Source: Methylobacterium terricola (GTDB taxonomy: Bacteria; Pseudomonadota; Alphaproteobacteria; Rhizobiales; Beijerinckiaceae). From it: a DNA stretch of 49,949 nucleotides. Both the position numbers and the translations under genes were made by a program. Under the pieces are notes generated by a model. It had not been told where the DNA came from and ran no database searches. It was given only the letters and a program-made list of their open reading frames with translations. Positions 15,435-23,109 of this stretch are shown piece by piece. Every line of letters begins with the position of its first letter. Positions within the stretch are counted from its first letter, which is position 1. The DNA is taken from positions 1 to 49,949 of the forward strand of contig NZ_VDDA01000032.1 in NCBI RefSeq assembly GCF_006151805.1, in the 5' to 3' direction.

Positions 15435-16460
15435 CTATCGCCTCGCCCATGGCTGCCGTCGTTCGTAGTCATGATAGGTGCTTAAGGCCTCGTCACTGAT
15501 CGCCCGAGCTAGTTTGGTACCCTCAAGGTTGCCGAAAAGGAGTTGATCCAGGGTGCGCTCTCCAACGATGTCGAGTAGCTGCACTCTCTGTCCTGTTCGA
15601 AGCCAATCTTTCCTGAGGTGCCATCCCGGTTTAAGGACATCACCTTTTTTGTTTTTCCACTCTTTATTATAATAAACGACGCGATATTGTTTCTGAGGTG
15701 CTTTCATTTTGTAAAAAATTGATCGCTCGATACTATTTTTGTCATCATGGCTGAGTTTCAGGGCGTGAGCGGCAGGCGAGCCTTTGATCAGCGACTGGTG
15801 TTTCGCTCGAACGGGGCTCAGCGTTCTCGAGACCTCAGCATGCGTCGCTCCCCAGGATAGTAGGTGAGTGTGCCAGCTGGCCCAGTCATAGCGCGACTGA
15901 CCCTCGGGCCCCCAATTTCGAAAAAAGGCGACCTCGACGATGCCGAGGAACGGGATCTCTCCCATCGCTTGCCGGGCAAACGCCTGGAGTTTCCGGATGT
16001 CGAAGTTCGCAGCTTTGCTGGACCTACGCGGCTCCGTCTCCAGCGGGGGGAAGCGATAACGGCTCTGTGGGATCGGAAACGCGTACTGTTTGGGTGCGAG
16101 CGTGACAAAGCAGACCGGCCCGCGGTCGATGCCGCCGTGGGCCTTTAGGTGCTCAACGGCAATCTCCGCGAAGCCGATGCGAGCAAGTGCGTTGTTCGCT
16201 AGTAGCTCGGCGGCGGCACCCCGCTGCAGACCTCGGACCACATCCCTGTGTGCCCTCACGACGTAATTTTCTTGCGGGTAGGCGACGTAGTTTTTGATCC
16301 GCCAGTCGGCGTAACGATGCACCTCCACGAATGACGCCAGATCGGTAATTTCAGGCAGCTTCGATGTGGAATTCCAACCAGGGGGGGGTGTAATTTCCCA
16401 ATCGGGGATTTGAGGGCTTAGAAAGCGATTGGGGGTAGGGAAACGTACCAAGTTCGTCAT
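15435..16460 (-). CDS. HUH-endonuclease-like (rolling-circle Rep-like) protein, tentative
   Basis: 341 aa; AGGG nine bases before the ATG. Three elements appear in the order known for rolling-circle Rep/HUH nucleases: CFVTLAP at residues 117-123 (motif 1-like), WASWHTHLLSW with His197 and His199 (motif 2), and SIFYKMKAP with Tyr250 followed by Lys251 (motif 3-like). The middle H-T-H has Thr where the family has a hydrophobic residue, so the match is imperfect. A C8 run (16381-16388) lies at codons 25-27. If correct it nicks DNA at an origin; otherwise it is an orphan. Confidence 0.5.
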   Translation of the reverse strand: MTNLVRFPTPNRFLSPQIPDWEITPPPGWNSTSKLPEITDLASFVEVHRYADWRIKNYVAYPQENYVVRAHRDVVRGLQRGAAAELLANNALARIGFAEIAVEHLKAHGGIDRGPVCFVTLAPKQYAFPIPQSRYRFPPLETEPRRSSKAANFDIRKLQAFARQAMGEIPFLGIVEVAFFRNWGPEGQSRYDWASWHTHLLSWGATHAEVSRTLSPVRAKHQSLIKGSPAAHALKLSHDDKNSIERSIFYKMKAPQKQYRVVYYNKEWKNKKGDVLKPGWHLRKDWLRTGQRVQLLDIVGERTLDQLLFGNLEGTKLARAISDEALSTYHDYERRQPWARR

Positions 16461-16510
16461 GGTTGATGCCCTGTAGTTGCTGATCAGGGTAATAGGGTTG
16501 TGACGAGCTT

Positions 16511-16711
16511 TTACGGGGTCTCCAGAGGTGCCTCGGAGCCAGAGGAATGAATTTCGAGGGCCTCTTCGACAGCGCCGACGCGCAAGATGGACGGCACTCG
16601 GCCTTGCACATGAAACGCTCTGAGACAGTGCGATTTGGCTGCCTGGTCCGACCCTGAATGCGAAGCGCCTAAGCCCGAACGGATCTGAAAATTATTTTTC
16701 GGAAATTTCAC
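16511..16711 (-). CDS. doubtful small protein upstream of the HUH-like gene
   Basis: 66 aa. The C-terminal half (HVQGRVPSILRVGAVEEALEIHSSG) looks protein-like; the N-terminal half does not. It begins next to a perfect palindrome and ends 50 bases before the HUH-like gene. It could be a short regulator, but there is no clear ribosome site. Confidence 0.25.
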   Translation of the reverse strand: MKFPKNNFQIRSGLGASHSGSDQAAKSHCLRAFHVQGRVPSILRVGAVEEALEIHSSGSEAPLETP

Positions 16712-16738
16712 GCCAATGTCCGTTAAACGGACATTGGC
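16712..16738. repeat. perfect palindrome, 13-bp arms
   Basis: Arms GCCAATGTCCGTT and AACGGACATTGGC around a single A. The core TGTCCGTTAAACGGACA recurs in altered form at 17136-17156. A symmetric site of this size suits a recombinase, a Rep nicking site or a regulator. Confidence 0.7.
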
Positions 16739-16834
16739 TACGAACGCTGGAAAAAGTAGCTGCGCAGTTGGCTACGTGTGCGTAGCTGGTGAGAGCATCG
16801 CGCGCCCGGTGATATGGTTGGAGGGCGTTGCGGG

Positions 16835-17005
16835 ATGCACCAAGACTGCGACGATCTCTTCGACCAACTGACCTTCACCGTGGAGCCGCAGGGCTGCCTC
16901 TCAGTGGTCGCGGCGCTGGTGGGTTTCCGCAACCGGGATGCCGCTTCTTTCGCCCTAGCACACTTCCTCGCACGGTTCTGGAGCAGCCCCAGGCGGCTGC
17001 TTTGA
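16835..17005 (+). CDS. small hypothetical protein between two related palindromes
   Basis: 56 aa starting MHQDCDDLFDQLTFTVEPQG, with GGAGG 11 bases before the ATG; an earlier in-frame ATG at 16814 lacks a site. Continuous helix-friendly sequence, no family recognised. It lies inside the roughly 0.4-kb segment bounded by the two palindromes. Confidence 0.4.
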   Translation: MHQDCDDLFDQLTFTVEPQGCLSVVAALVGFRNRDAASFALAHFLARFWSSPRRLL

Positions 17006-17135
17006 GCACTTCCGATAGATCGACGTGCTTTGGCTGATAGCGCCGATTTCGGCCTGACCAAGTCCCACCCCGTGATCGGAACCCCGCATTGGCTGGGTTG
17101 AATGCGTTCTGAAGCGATTTTTTGACGATCGGATT

Positions 17136-17156
17136 AATGTCTGTTAAACAGACATT
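17136..17156. repeat. second copy of the TGTCYGTTAAACRGACA palindrome
   Basis: Arms AATGTCTGTT and AACAGACATT around a single A. It differs from the copy at 16712-16738 by one symmetric pair (C/G to T/A), so base pairing is conserved while sequence changed. That compensated difference argues for a bound, symmetric site. Confidence 0.65.
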
Positions 17157-17215
17157 TGATGCATGTATCGGGTGAATGATGGTGCCCACGAGCCCCTAAC
17201 GGTTTGCGCCGCATA

Positions 17216-17229
17216 CCCCTCATGAGGGG
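17216..17229 (+). promoter_or_regulatory. CCCCTCATGAGGGG palindrome before the AT-rich orphan
   Basis: Perfect 14-base palindrome 25 bases upstream of the next start, followed by GCTTTC. It can form a short hairpin or bind a dimeric protein. Confidence 0.35.
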
Positions 17230-17254
17230 GCTTTCAGAAAGGTGCGGATGAGAG

Positions 17255-18025
17255 ATGATTTCAAAAACGAAACCAGCCATAAAAAACAAATCACGAAGAA
17301 TGAATGCATTAAAAAATGATCTGGATCATATATTAATAGAAGGATTTCCTGAAGTTAATCGCACCTTATTAGACAGTGCTGATAAATTTTTGCAAAATAT
17401 AAAAGAAATAGAAGGAATTCTTGAAACTTTTGGTAAAAATCCTATTGGCGCATTGAAGCAAAGCTCTGAAAGAGTCAAAAAAATTTCTGAAAGAGATCAT
17501 ATAAAAGCGGTAGCTTTTGCTTATAGTTTATGGCTTAAGTCCGCGCATAACGAAGGTTATAAGAAGTTTTTGCAAGAAGCTTGGAGCGCGCGTGCTAAAG
17601 CCGACAAGAGAACAACATCGCTACATTTATTAGTTGAGTCTTGCATATCTTACGGTGATCCTGGTCCTAAAAGCAGAAATAAAGTACGAGGGCTTTATAA
17701 TAGAGATGTTTGTGCAATCAAATATTTACATAGCGAGGGTATCGGCCCTGACGATATGGCGGATTTGTTTAAAAAGACGGGAGAAGGTTTAGATAAGTGG
17801 TCACGAAAGTGGTATAATAGTAATAGGAAGGAAAATTCGGCGCCTAAAAATCCCGCAAAGAATAATGAATTCATTAATTTTAAATTTTCCCATGACGCCG
17901 ATGACAGCAAGATGGTCTTTAAAACCATTACTATGCCATACAACGATAAATCTAAAAAATTAGTTGTGATATTAGAAGGGCTTATTCATGCATTTTTAAA
18001 TGAATATAAAGTACACAGCGATTAA
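17255..18025 (+). CDS. AT-rich orphan protein
   Basis: 256 aa, strongly AT-rich, with Lys/Asn/Ile-heavy codon use unlike anything else here, so probably acquired from a distant source. GGATGAGAG precedes the ATG. The N-terminal 110 residues are predicted helical (DHILIEGFPEVNRTLLDSAD, FGKNPIGALKQSSERVKKIS). A central part around 130-185 (VRGLYNRDVCAIKYLHSEGIGPDDMADLFKKTGEGLDKWSR, in pieces) resembles a helix-turn-helix by eye. No transmembrane segment or known domain. Monocistronic. Confidence 0.62.
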   Translation: MISKTKPAIKNKSRRMNALKNDLDHILIEGFPEVNRTLLDSADKFLQNIKEIEGILETFGKNPIGALKQSSERVKKISERDHIKAVAFAYSLWLKSAHNEGYKKFLQEAWSARAKADKRTTSLHLLVESCISYGDPGPKSRNKVRGLYNRDVCAIKYLHSEGIGPDDMADLFKKTGEGLDKWSRKWYNSNRKENSAPKNPAKNNEFINFKFSHDADDSKMVFKTITMPYNDKSKKLVVILEGLIHAFLNEYKVHSD

Positions 18026-18156
18026 TAGTGAATATGGCCATCGCAATTAATGACGGAATTCGTCAGTTATCGTTGCCGGAGTGACTGGCGCGGGCTTCGG
18101 CAACGAAACAACCTCCGTAGGCTCGACGTGCGAGCTTAGTCCTTCCGGCGCGCGCC

Positions 18157-19425
18157 TCATCCGATCAGCCGTACAGCTTTGCCTTTGTCGATCTCGGCCT
18201 CGTTGTAATAGCGCGCCGCCTGCTGCACCGAGCGGTGCTGCGAGAGCTGCATTGCCTCGGGCAGCGGCACGCCCTGCTTTCCGGCCTCGGTCATGAACCC
18301 CGATCGTAAGCCGTGGGCCGAGAACAGGGCCGGGTCGAGCCCGGCACGGACGCAGCGCGCCTTCAGGATTGCGTTCACGCTCTGGGGGTCGAGCGCCGTC
18401 GTGCCGAGGCGACCCCAACGGTCGATGCGCCGGAACACCGCCCCGGTCTCGATCCGGGCGAGGGCCAGCCAGTCGAGAAGAGCGGTGGCGGCACGCCCGA
18501 TCACGACCACCCGGGCGTCGTCTTCGGCCGTCGTGGTCTTGGTACGCCCGAGCCGGATCGTGATCTTCGGCACGGTCGGGCTGTCCGGATCGTCGGGATC
18601 GCGCGGCACGGGCGCATCGCGAACGAGGTCCTCCACCCGCAAGCCAGCCACCTCGGCCCGCCGGCGCCCGCCTGACGCGAAGGCGACCAGCAGCAGTGCC
18701 CGGTCGCGCACGTCGACCAGCCGATGCTCGTACAGGCAGGTGGTGAGCAACTTCTCGATCACCGCGGCGGTAACCGCCCGCTGACTCTTGCGGGTGCGTG
18801 GCCGCCGGTTCGCCCGCACGGCGAGAGATAGGGCGGTCCGTAGGCGCGGTGCCTTGAATGGTCCTTCGACGCCGCGGAAGCGGTGCAGGGTCGACCAGTG
18901 GGCGAGGCGACGGCGCACGGTCGAGACCGCGTGCGGACCGGCGACCCGGAGCAGGCTGCGGGCCCGCAGATCATCCTCGACGGCGCTGGGCATGCCGTGG
19001 CGGGGATCGCTCTCGCGCTCGGCCGGATCCCAGAGGTGATGGGCGACGAACTTCAGCGCCAAAGCCTCGGTAGCGGGCCAGGGCAGGGGGTGGCCGGTGG
19101 CGGCGAGGCACCAGGCCTCGAGGTAGCCGAGGTCGGAGGCGAGGGCCCGAAGGGTGTTGGCACCCATGCCGGAGCGGGCGAGGTGCTTGAGGGTGGCGGC
19201 GTCCTCGTCGGTGAGGAGGATGGCTAGACGCTCGCGGGCGTCGAACGGCAGGAGACCGGCGAGGGCATCGAGGTCGCGCTCCCGGGCGAGGGTCGGATCC
19301 GGGAGGAGGTCAGGGGGGAGATCGGACATCGCGGGCGGGCTGCAGCAGGGGCTCAAGCCCGCATTGAAGCTGATTTCCGCGTCGGCGTCCATCATCATCG
19401 ATAAGAGATCATTATCAATGGTCAT
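18157..19425 (-). CDS. tyrosine recombinase/integrase
   Basis: 422 aa from ATG 19425; frames from 19491 or 19329 are also possible and no start has a good ribosome site. The SAM-like core-binding domain spans about 75-200. The catalytic residues appear in order: Arg in ASGGRRRAEVAGL, Lys in LGRTKTTT, HxxR in SAHGLRSGF, His in QHRSVQQ and Tyr in ARYYNEAEI. It would integrate or excise an element or resolve dimers. It is divergent from the RHE_PE00001 gene; no att site could be recognised. Confidence 0.88.
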   Translation of the reverse strand: MTIDNDLLSMMMDADAEISFNAGLSPCCSPPAMSDLPPDLLPDPTLARERDLDALAGLLPFDARERLAILLTDEDAATLKHLARSGMGANTLRALASDLGYLEAWCLAATGHPLPWPATEALALKFVAHHLWDPAERESDPRHGMPSAVEDDLRARSLLRVAGPHAVSTVRRRLAHWSTLHRFRGVEGPFKAPRLRTALSLAVRANRRPRTRKSQRAVTAAVIEKLLTTCLYEHRLVDVRDRALLLVAFASGGRRRAEVAGLRVEDLVRDAPVPRDPDDPDSPTVPKITIRLGRTKTTTAEDDARVVVIGRAATALLDWLALARIETGAVFRRIDRWGRLGTTALDPQSVNAILKARCVRAGLDPALFSAHGLRSGFMTEAGKQGVPLPEAMQLSQHRSVQQAARYYNEAEIDKGKAVRLIG

Positions 19426-19507
19426 AACTGCTATCCCAATCTCATACAGCTGCGCGAAGTGAAATAGCAGCTCGCTTCCGTGACGATGCATTGGTAGAGG
19501 AGGAACA

Positions 19508-20608
19508 ATGGTTTATCGCCTGCCAGAGCCACTCCCCTGGGCCGCCCTCGCCACGCCGCTCGCCGCTGCTGAGGACGCCCTCGCCCGCCTCGACCAGCTC
19601 CTCGCCACCAGCCCCATCCGCGACGGCTGGTGCGCCCGCACCGACTTCGCCGACGCATGCGCCAGCCTCGCCCTCCACGGTGACCTCGTCCTCCTCGAGG
19701 ATCTCGTCCTCCACGACGCAGGACGCGATCGGCAAGCCCCCTCGCAAGAGCTCACCCGCGCCCATGCCGTCTTGCGCACCCGCCGCCGCATCGCCGCCGT
19801 CGAGCCCGGCTGGGCCACCAGCCCCACCGGCCTCGCCGCCCTATCCGAGGATCCGGATGGGGCCACGGATCAGGACGCGATCCCGGTGCCAGCCGCGCCG
19901 CCCGTCGACGCCGACAACGGGGAGGGGGACCTCGATGGCGTCGACGACGCCTTTGCAGCCGAGCTCGCCGGGATCGACGCCCTGATCGCCCGTTCGAACC
20001 GCTTCCTCGCCGATACCGGCCCGGTGAGGGAGAAAACGCCTCTGCTCTATGACCCAACCTGGGGCGAGACCGACCGCCTCAGCAACTGGCGCCAGGTGGT
20101 CGCCGACACCCGGACCCTCCCGCCGGTCCTCGCCGCCGCCGTCGCCTACGATGCCTGGGCCGCCCTCGAACCGCTTCAGCACCGCGCATGGCTCGGGTCG
20201 CTCCTCGCCGCCGACCTCCTGCGCGCCCGCGACAAGGCCCGACACCACCTGCCCGCCTTCGCCAGCGCCTTGCGCCGCGTGCCGCGCGACCGCTGGCTCA
20301 TGCGCGACCCGCTGACCCGCTGGCTGGCCGTCCTCGGCGCCGTCACCGCAGGTGCCGAGCAGGGCATGAGGGATCACGATCGCTGGATGCTGGCGCGCGA
20401 GGGGCTGCTGCTCAAGGTGCGGGGGAGGAGGGAGAGTTCCAGCCTGCCAAGACTCATCGATTTCGTGCTCGCCCGCCCGCTGGTCTCCACCACCACCATC
20501 GCAGACGAACTCGGGGTCACACCCCGCGCCGCCCAGACCCTCGTGGCCGAACTTGGCCTGCGCGAGCTCACCGGACGAGGACGATACCGAGCATGGGGGG
20601 TCCTATGA
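19508..20608 (+). CDS. RHE_PE00001-type plasmid protein (DUF1612 plus HTH)
   Basis: 366 aa with a strong GAGGAGG before the ATG. The N-terminus LPEPLPWAALATPLAAAEDALARLD...IRDGWCARTDFADACASL and the LVLHDAG...ELTRAHAVLRTRRRIA block are typical of RHE_PE00001 proteins known from rhizobial and Methylobacterium plasmids. The C-terminal 60 residues (TTTIADELGVTPRAAQTLVAEL) form a winged helix-turn-helix. Role unknown; the DNA-binding end and plasmid distribution suggest regulation or maintenance. A low-complexity linker spans about 115-140. Confidence 0.8.
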   Translation: MVYRLPEPLPWAALATPLAAAEDALARLDQLLATSPIRDGWCARTDFADACASLALHGDLVLLEDLVLHDAGRDRQAPSQELTRAHAVLRTRRRIAAVEPGWATSPTGLAALSEDPDGATDQDAIPVPAAPPVDADNGEGDLDGVDDAFAAELAGIDALIARSNRFLADTGPVREKTPLLYDPTWGETDRLSNWRQVVADTRTLPPVLAAAVAYDAWAALEPLQHRAWLGSLLAADLLRARDKARHHLPAFASALRRVPRDRWLMRDPLTRWLAVLGAVTAGAEQGMRDHDRWMLAREGLLLKVRGRRESSSLPRLIDFVLARPLVSTTTIADELGVTPRAAQTLVAELGLRELTGRGRYRAWGVL

Positions 20609-20659
20609 TATTAGACTGCTGACACACTGGATATGAGCCTGAGCTTCTTCGTTGGACTT

Positions 20660-20863
20660 TTACTGGAACATGCACCCGAGGCAGGCCGCTGCGGCTGCAA
20701 CCGTTACAAAGGGTGCACCAAGCAGCATCATTATAATAAGGAAGCTGACGTTGACTTTAGTTGGTGCATTGTCGTTGTCAGCCAGCGTGGCGAGCTTGAG
20801 CTGCCAACGTGCGATGGTGTCGCTTGGAGTTATTGCTTGGGGCACATACTCTCGAATCATCAT
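20660..20863 (-). CDS. small single-span membrane protein
   Basis: 67 aa; GGAAG upstream of the ATG on this strand. A charged N-terminus (SDTIARWQLKLATLADNDNAPTK, partly) leads to one transmembrane segment near 40-60. No family recognised. A longer frame on the opposite strand runs over this gene and the CsbD gene and is taken as non-coding. Confidence 0.5.
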   Translation of the reverse strand: MMIREYVPQAITPSDTIARWQLKLATLADNDNAPTKVNVSFLIIMMLLGAPFVTVAAAAACLGCMFQ

Positions 20864-21004
20864 GCTCGCTTCCGCCTAGGTGCCATTTGTCGGGCTTGGG
20901 CAGCAAAAGCCGTAATTCGCGCTGAGCTATCTTTTGACGAAGCTCCAGGATGGCCCCACGCGGTGACGCGTCCTCTCCGCGAAAGAGAGGACGCGTTATT
21001 GGGA

Positions 21005-21553
21005 TCAACGCCGGCCGTGGATCACCAGGGCCAAGAGATAGCCGATGGCGCCTGCCATTATCGCGACCATCAACGGAGCCTCTTTGGCATACTGCGAAAC
21101 AGTATCAGCGCTCTGGCGATAAGCGCGCTCCGCATCGGGGTAGCGCTCACGTCCTTGCTTCAGTGCGTCCCTGGCGAGATCCCCTGCCTGCTCTGCGACG
21201 TCTCGGACTGCGTCTTTTGCCTGCCCATAAAGGTTCTCGACGGAGCCTTCGACCTCGTTGGCCTTGCCTCTTGCCTGGGTCTCGCTGTCGCCAACAAGGC
21301 TGCCCATCGCTCCTTGAACCTTACCGCCGAACTCCTTTGCGGCCCCGGACACCCGGTTGCTGTCGACACCACCGTGGTCAGCCGCATCGCGTACAGCATC
21401 CTTAGCGCGCCCGTAGAGGTTTTCGACGGTGCCCTTCGCCTCGTTGACGGCGCCCTTCGCTTCCATAGAGCGGTCGCCAGCCAGTTCCCCAGCCTTGCCT
21501 TCGGCCTTGCCGCCAAGTTCCTTCGCGGTGCCGGTGATGCGGTTCTCATCCAT
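21005..21553 (-). CDS. double CsbD-domain stress protein with membrane tail
   Basis: 182 aa. Two CsbD-like repeats: residues 1-60 (MDENRITGTAKELGGKAEGK...) and 66-125 (DSNRVSGAAKEFGGKVQG...), each with the N-R-x-x-G-x-A-K-E pattern and an AKGTVENLYGRAKDAVRD-type end. A C-terminal hydrophobic segment near 155-177 (MVAIMAGAIGYLLALVI) anchors it. CsbD proteins belong to the general stress response in bacteria; the membrane-tailed, duplicated form resembles ElaB/YgaM-type proteins. Confidence 0.9.
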   Translation of the reverse strand: MDENRITGTAKELGGKAEGKAGELAGDRSMEAKGAVNEAKGTVENLYGRAKDAVRDAADHGGVDSNRVSGAAKEFGGKVQGAMGSLVGDSETQARGKANEVEGSVENLYGQAKDAVRDVAEQAGDLARDALKQGRERYPDAERAYRQSADTVSQYAKEAPLMVAIMAGAIGYLLALVIHGRR

Positions 21554-21678
21554 GTTTGTTCCTCCTCTGCACGTGTGAGTATCGACAGGGTTGTGAGAGC
21601 ATCAGGAGGAGGCTACGCCGGGTTACGCAGAACTTGTCCAACGAGCCAGCCCACTTCAAGCACTCAAGTACCAGCCGA

Positions 21679-22194
21679 CTACGGCTTACGGCTCGGGGCT
21701 ACGAATGGGTTCGTCTCAGTTGCCGAGCCGTTCTTAGCATAACATGCCTCCAGTCGATCCAAGCCAGCGGCGCTTTTATCAAGCGCTACCTTGATAGTCG
21801 CTCCTTCGCCCTTCACCTCTAGACCGTCAGCGAGTCGCAACGACTTGAGGAAGCGGTCGTCCTTGACCGGCAACGATACCGCATTTCCCGTCGCAGCCAC
21901 GGTTGCCTGCAGCACCGAGGATCCAGCGGCCAACTCGACCGGGTAACTTTTGCCACGACCCAGCTTCCATTTTGGCGAACTCATCGTCAGATTTAGTCCT
22001 TGCGCGTCGCGGGCGAACTCGACCTCGACGCCGTCATCGGTCGTCCGGGTCATTGTGCAACGCTCGAACTTCTGCCCCTGCGAGACCGCCTCGACCTTCC
22101 AGGGCCCGATGGCCACTCCCTCGTCCTTCGAAGCTTGGGCTACGGCAGGTTCAACGATGATGGACGCTGCAAGGATGAGGGCGATGGTTCGCAT
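21679..22194 (-). CDS. secreted hypothetical protein (invasion-associated locus B-like layout)
   Basis: 171 aa from ATG 22194, chosen for GGAG seven bases upstream. Signal peptide MRTIALILAASIIVEPAVAQA with cleavage after AQA. The mature domain (AIGPWKVEAVSQGQKFERCTMTR...KWKLGRGKSYPVEL, in parts) has the beta-rich arrangement and single early Cys plus late Cys (LEACYAK) seen in small periplasmic proteins resembling the IalB group; this assignment is weak. Monocistronic. Confidence 0.65.
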   Translation of the reverse strand: MRTIALILAASIIVEPAVAQASKDEGVAIGPWKVEAVSQGQKFERCTMTRTTDDGVEVEFARDAQGLNLTMSSPKWKLGRGKSYPVELAAGSSVLQATVAATGNAVSLPVKDDRFLKSLRLADGLEVKGEGATIKVALDKSAAGLDRLEACYAKNGSATETNPFVAPSRKP

Positions 22195-22275
22195 ATAGAT
22201 CTCCAAAAGCGTTGTAATGATCTGGGCGCACGTCTCACGCCCTATCCTCGGTGGAATATCGAGAGTGAAATGGTG

Positions 22276-22431
22276 TTAGTTGCCCCCTGGAGGGGTATTT
22301 GAAGGTTCATCTTCGGACGGTGGGGGAGGTAAATCTGGTAGGGGTCGGGGGGCCGGCCCTGCCGGGGTCGGCAGGCCAATGTCGGGAGTTGCTGGGGGTA
22401 CGCCCTCGGGTAGGTCGGGTTTATCGGACAT
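22276..22431 (-). CDS. proline-rich micro-protein
   Basis: 51 aa from ATG 22431 (GGAGAG upstream). Starts MSDKPDLPEGVPPATPDIG and continues almost entirely in Pro, Gly, Asp and Glu; certain to be disordered. A second micro-protein of the same composition lies at 34502-34639. Such proteins are frequent in Methylobacterium, with unknown role. Confidence 0.6.
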   Translation of the reverse strand: MSDKPDLPEGVPPATPDIGLPTPAGPAPRPLPDLPPPPSEDEPSNTPPGGN

Positions 22432-23109
22432 CCATCTCTCCATCTTCCTATTGGGATACGAACGCACGGGGTGGGTCCTCGATCCGCTACGCGATCAGGG
22501 CAGGCGTGTCGGCTTATCTCGCTTCGCAATCTTCCTCAGCGAACCATGTGCGTCGCCCTGGCCGTCGGCGGCGACACGGCCCTTACTGAGTTCACCCGGC
22601 TTTCATGATCAGGCCAAGGGCGATAAGTGCATCGCTCACTGTATCGGTCTCGAGACAGTGATCCATCCAATGACCAGCCGGCGTGGGCAAGAAACAGTTC
22701 ACCTGTTGCGTTAAGATAAGAGGGATCATACTGTACTATCCTCCGCTGCTATAGACATTGGCGCCACGCACACACCTAAAAACATTAATTCGTAATAGAT
22801 TGCGCCGCCTTTAATTTATCTAAATTCATTAATAAGTAATCATATATACTATAAAAAAGTAGAAGAATTTCCCATGAGCAGACATGATATCGATAAGGCG
22901 GTCGGACCTCCACGTTACGGGTGGAACTAGCCGAATAGCTAATGTTTAGCGCAGGCTTTGCATCGATCCACTGGAGTCGAAGCAAGCCATTCCCATGCCG
23001 CCTTGCCATGGGGGATGCGTTGGACCGACAGGATCATGGGGGAGCTTAGAAAATTCATGTCTCCAAGCTGAAACGAACATTCACCGCTGAACTAGCCCTT
23101 TTCTCAGCG
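22432..23109. other. gene-free spacer
   Basis: 678 bp with no supportable gene on either strand. The part around 22780-22870 is AT-rich. Frames present have no ribosome sites or family features. Confidence 0.5.

Noticed and set aside
20633..21742. Long plus-strand open frame of 369 codons
   Set aside because: It runs antisense over the CsbD gene and a small membrane gene; CsbD is a clear family match and the antisense translation has no domain.
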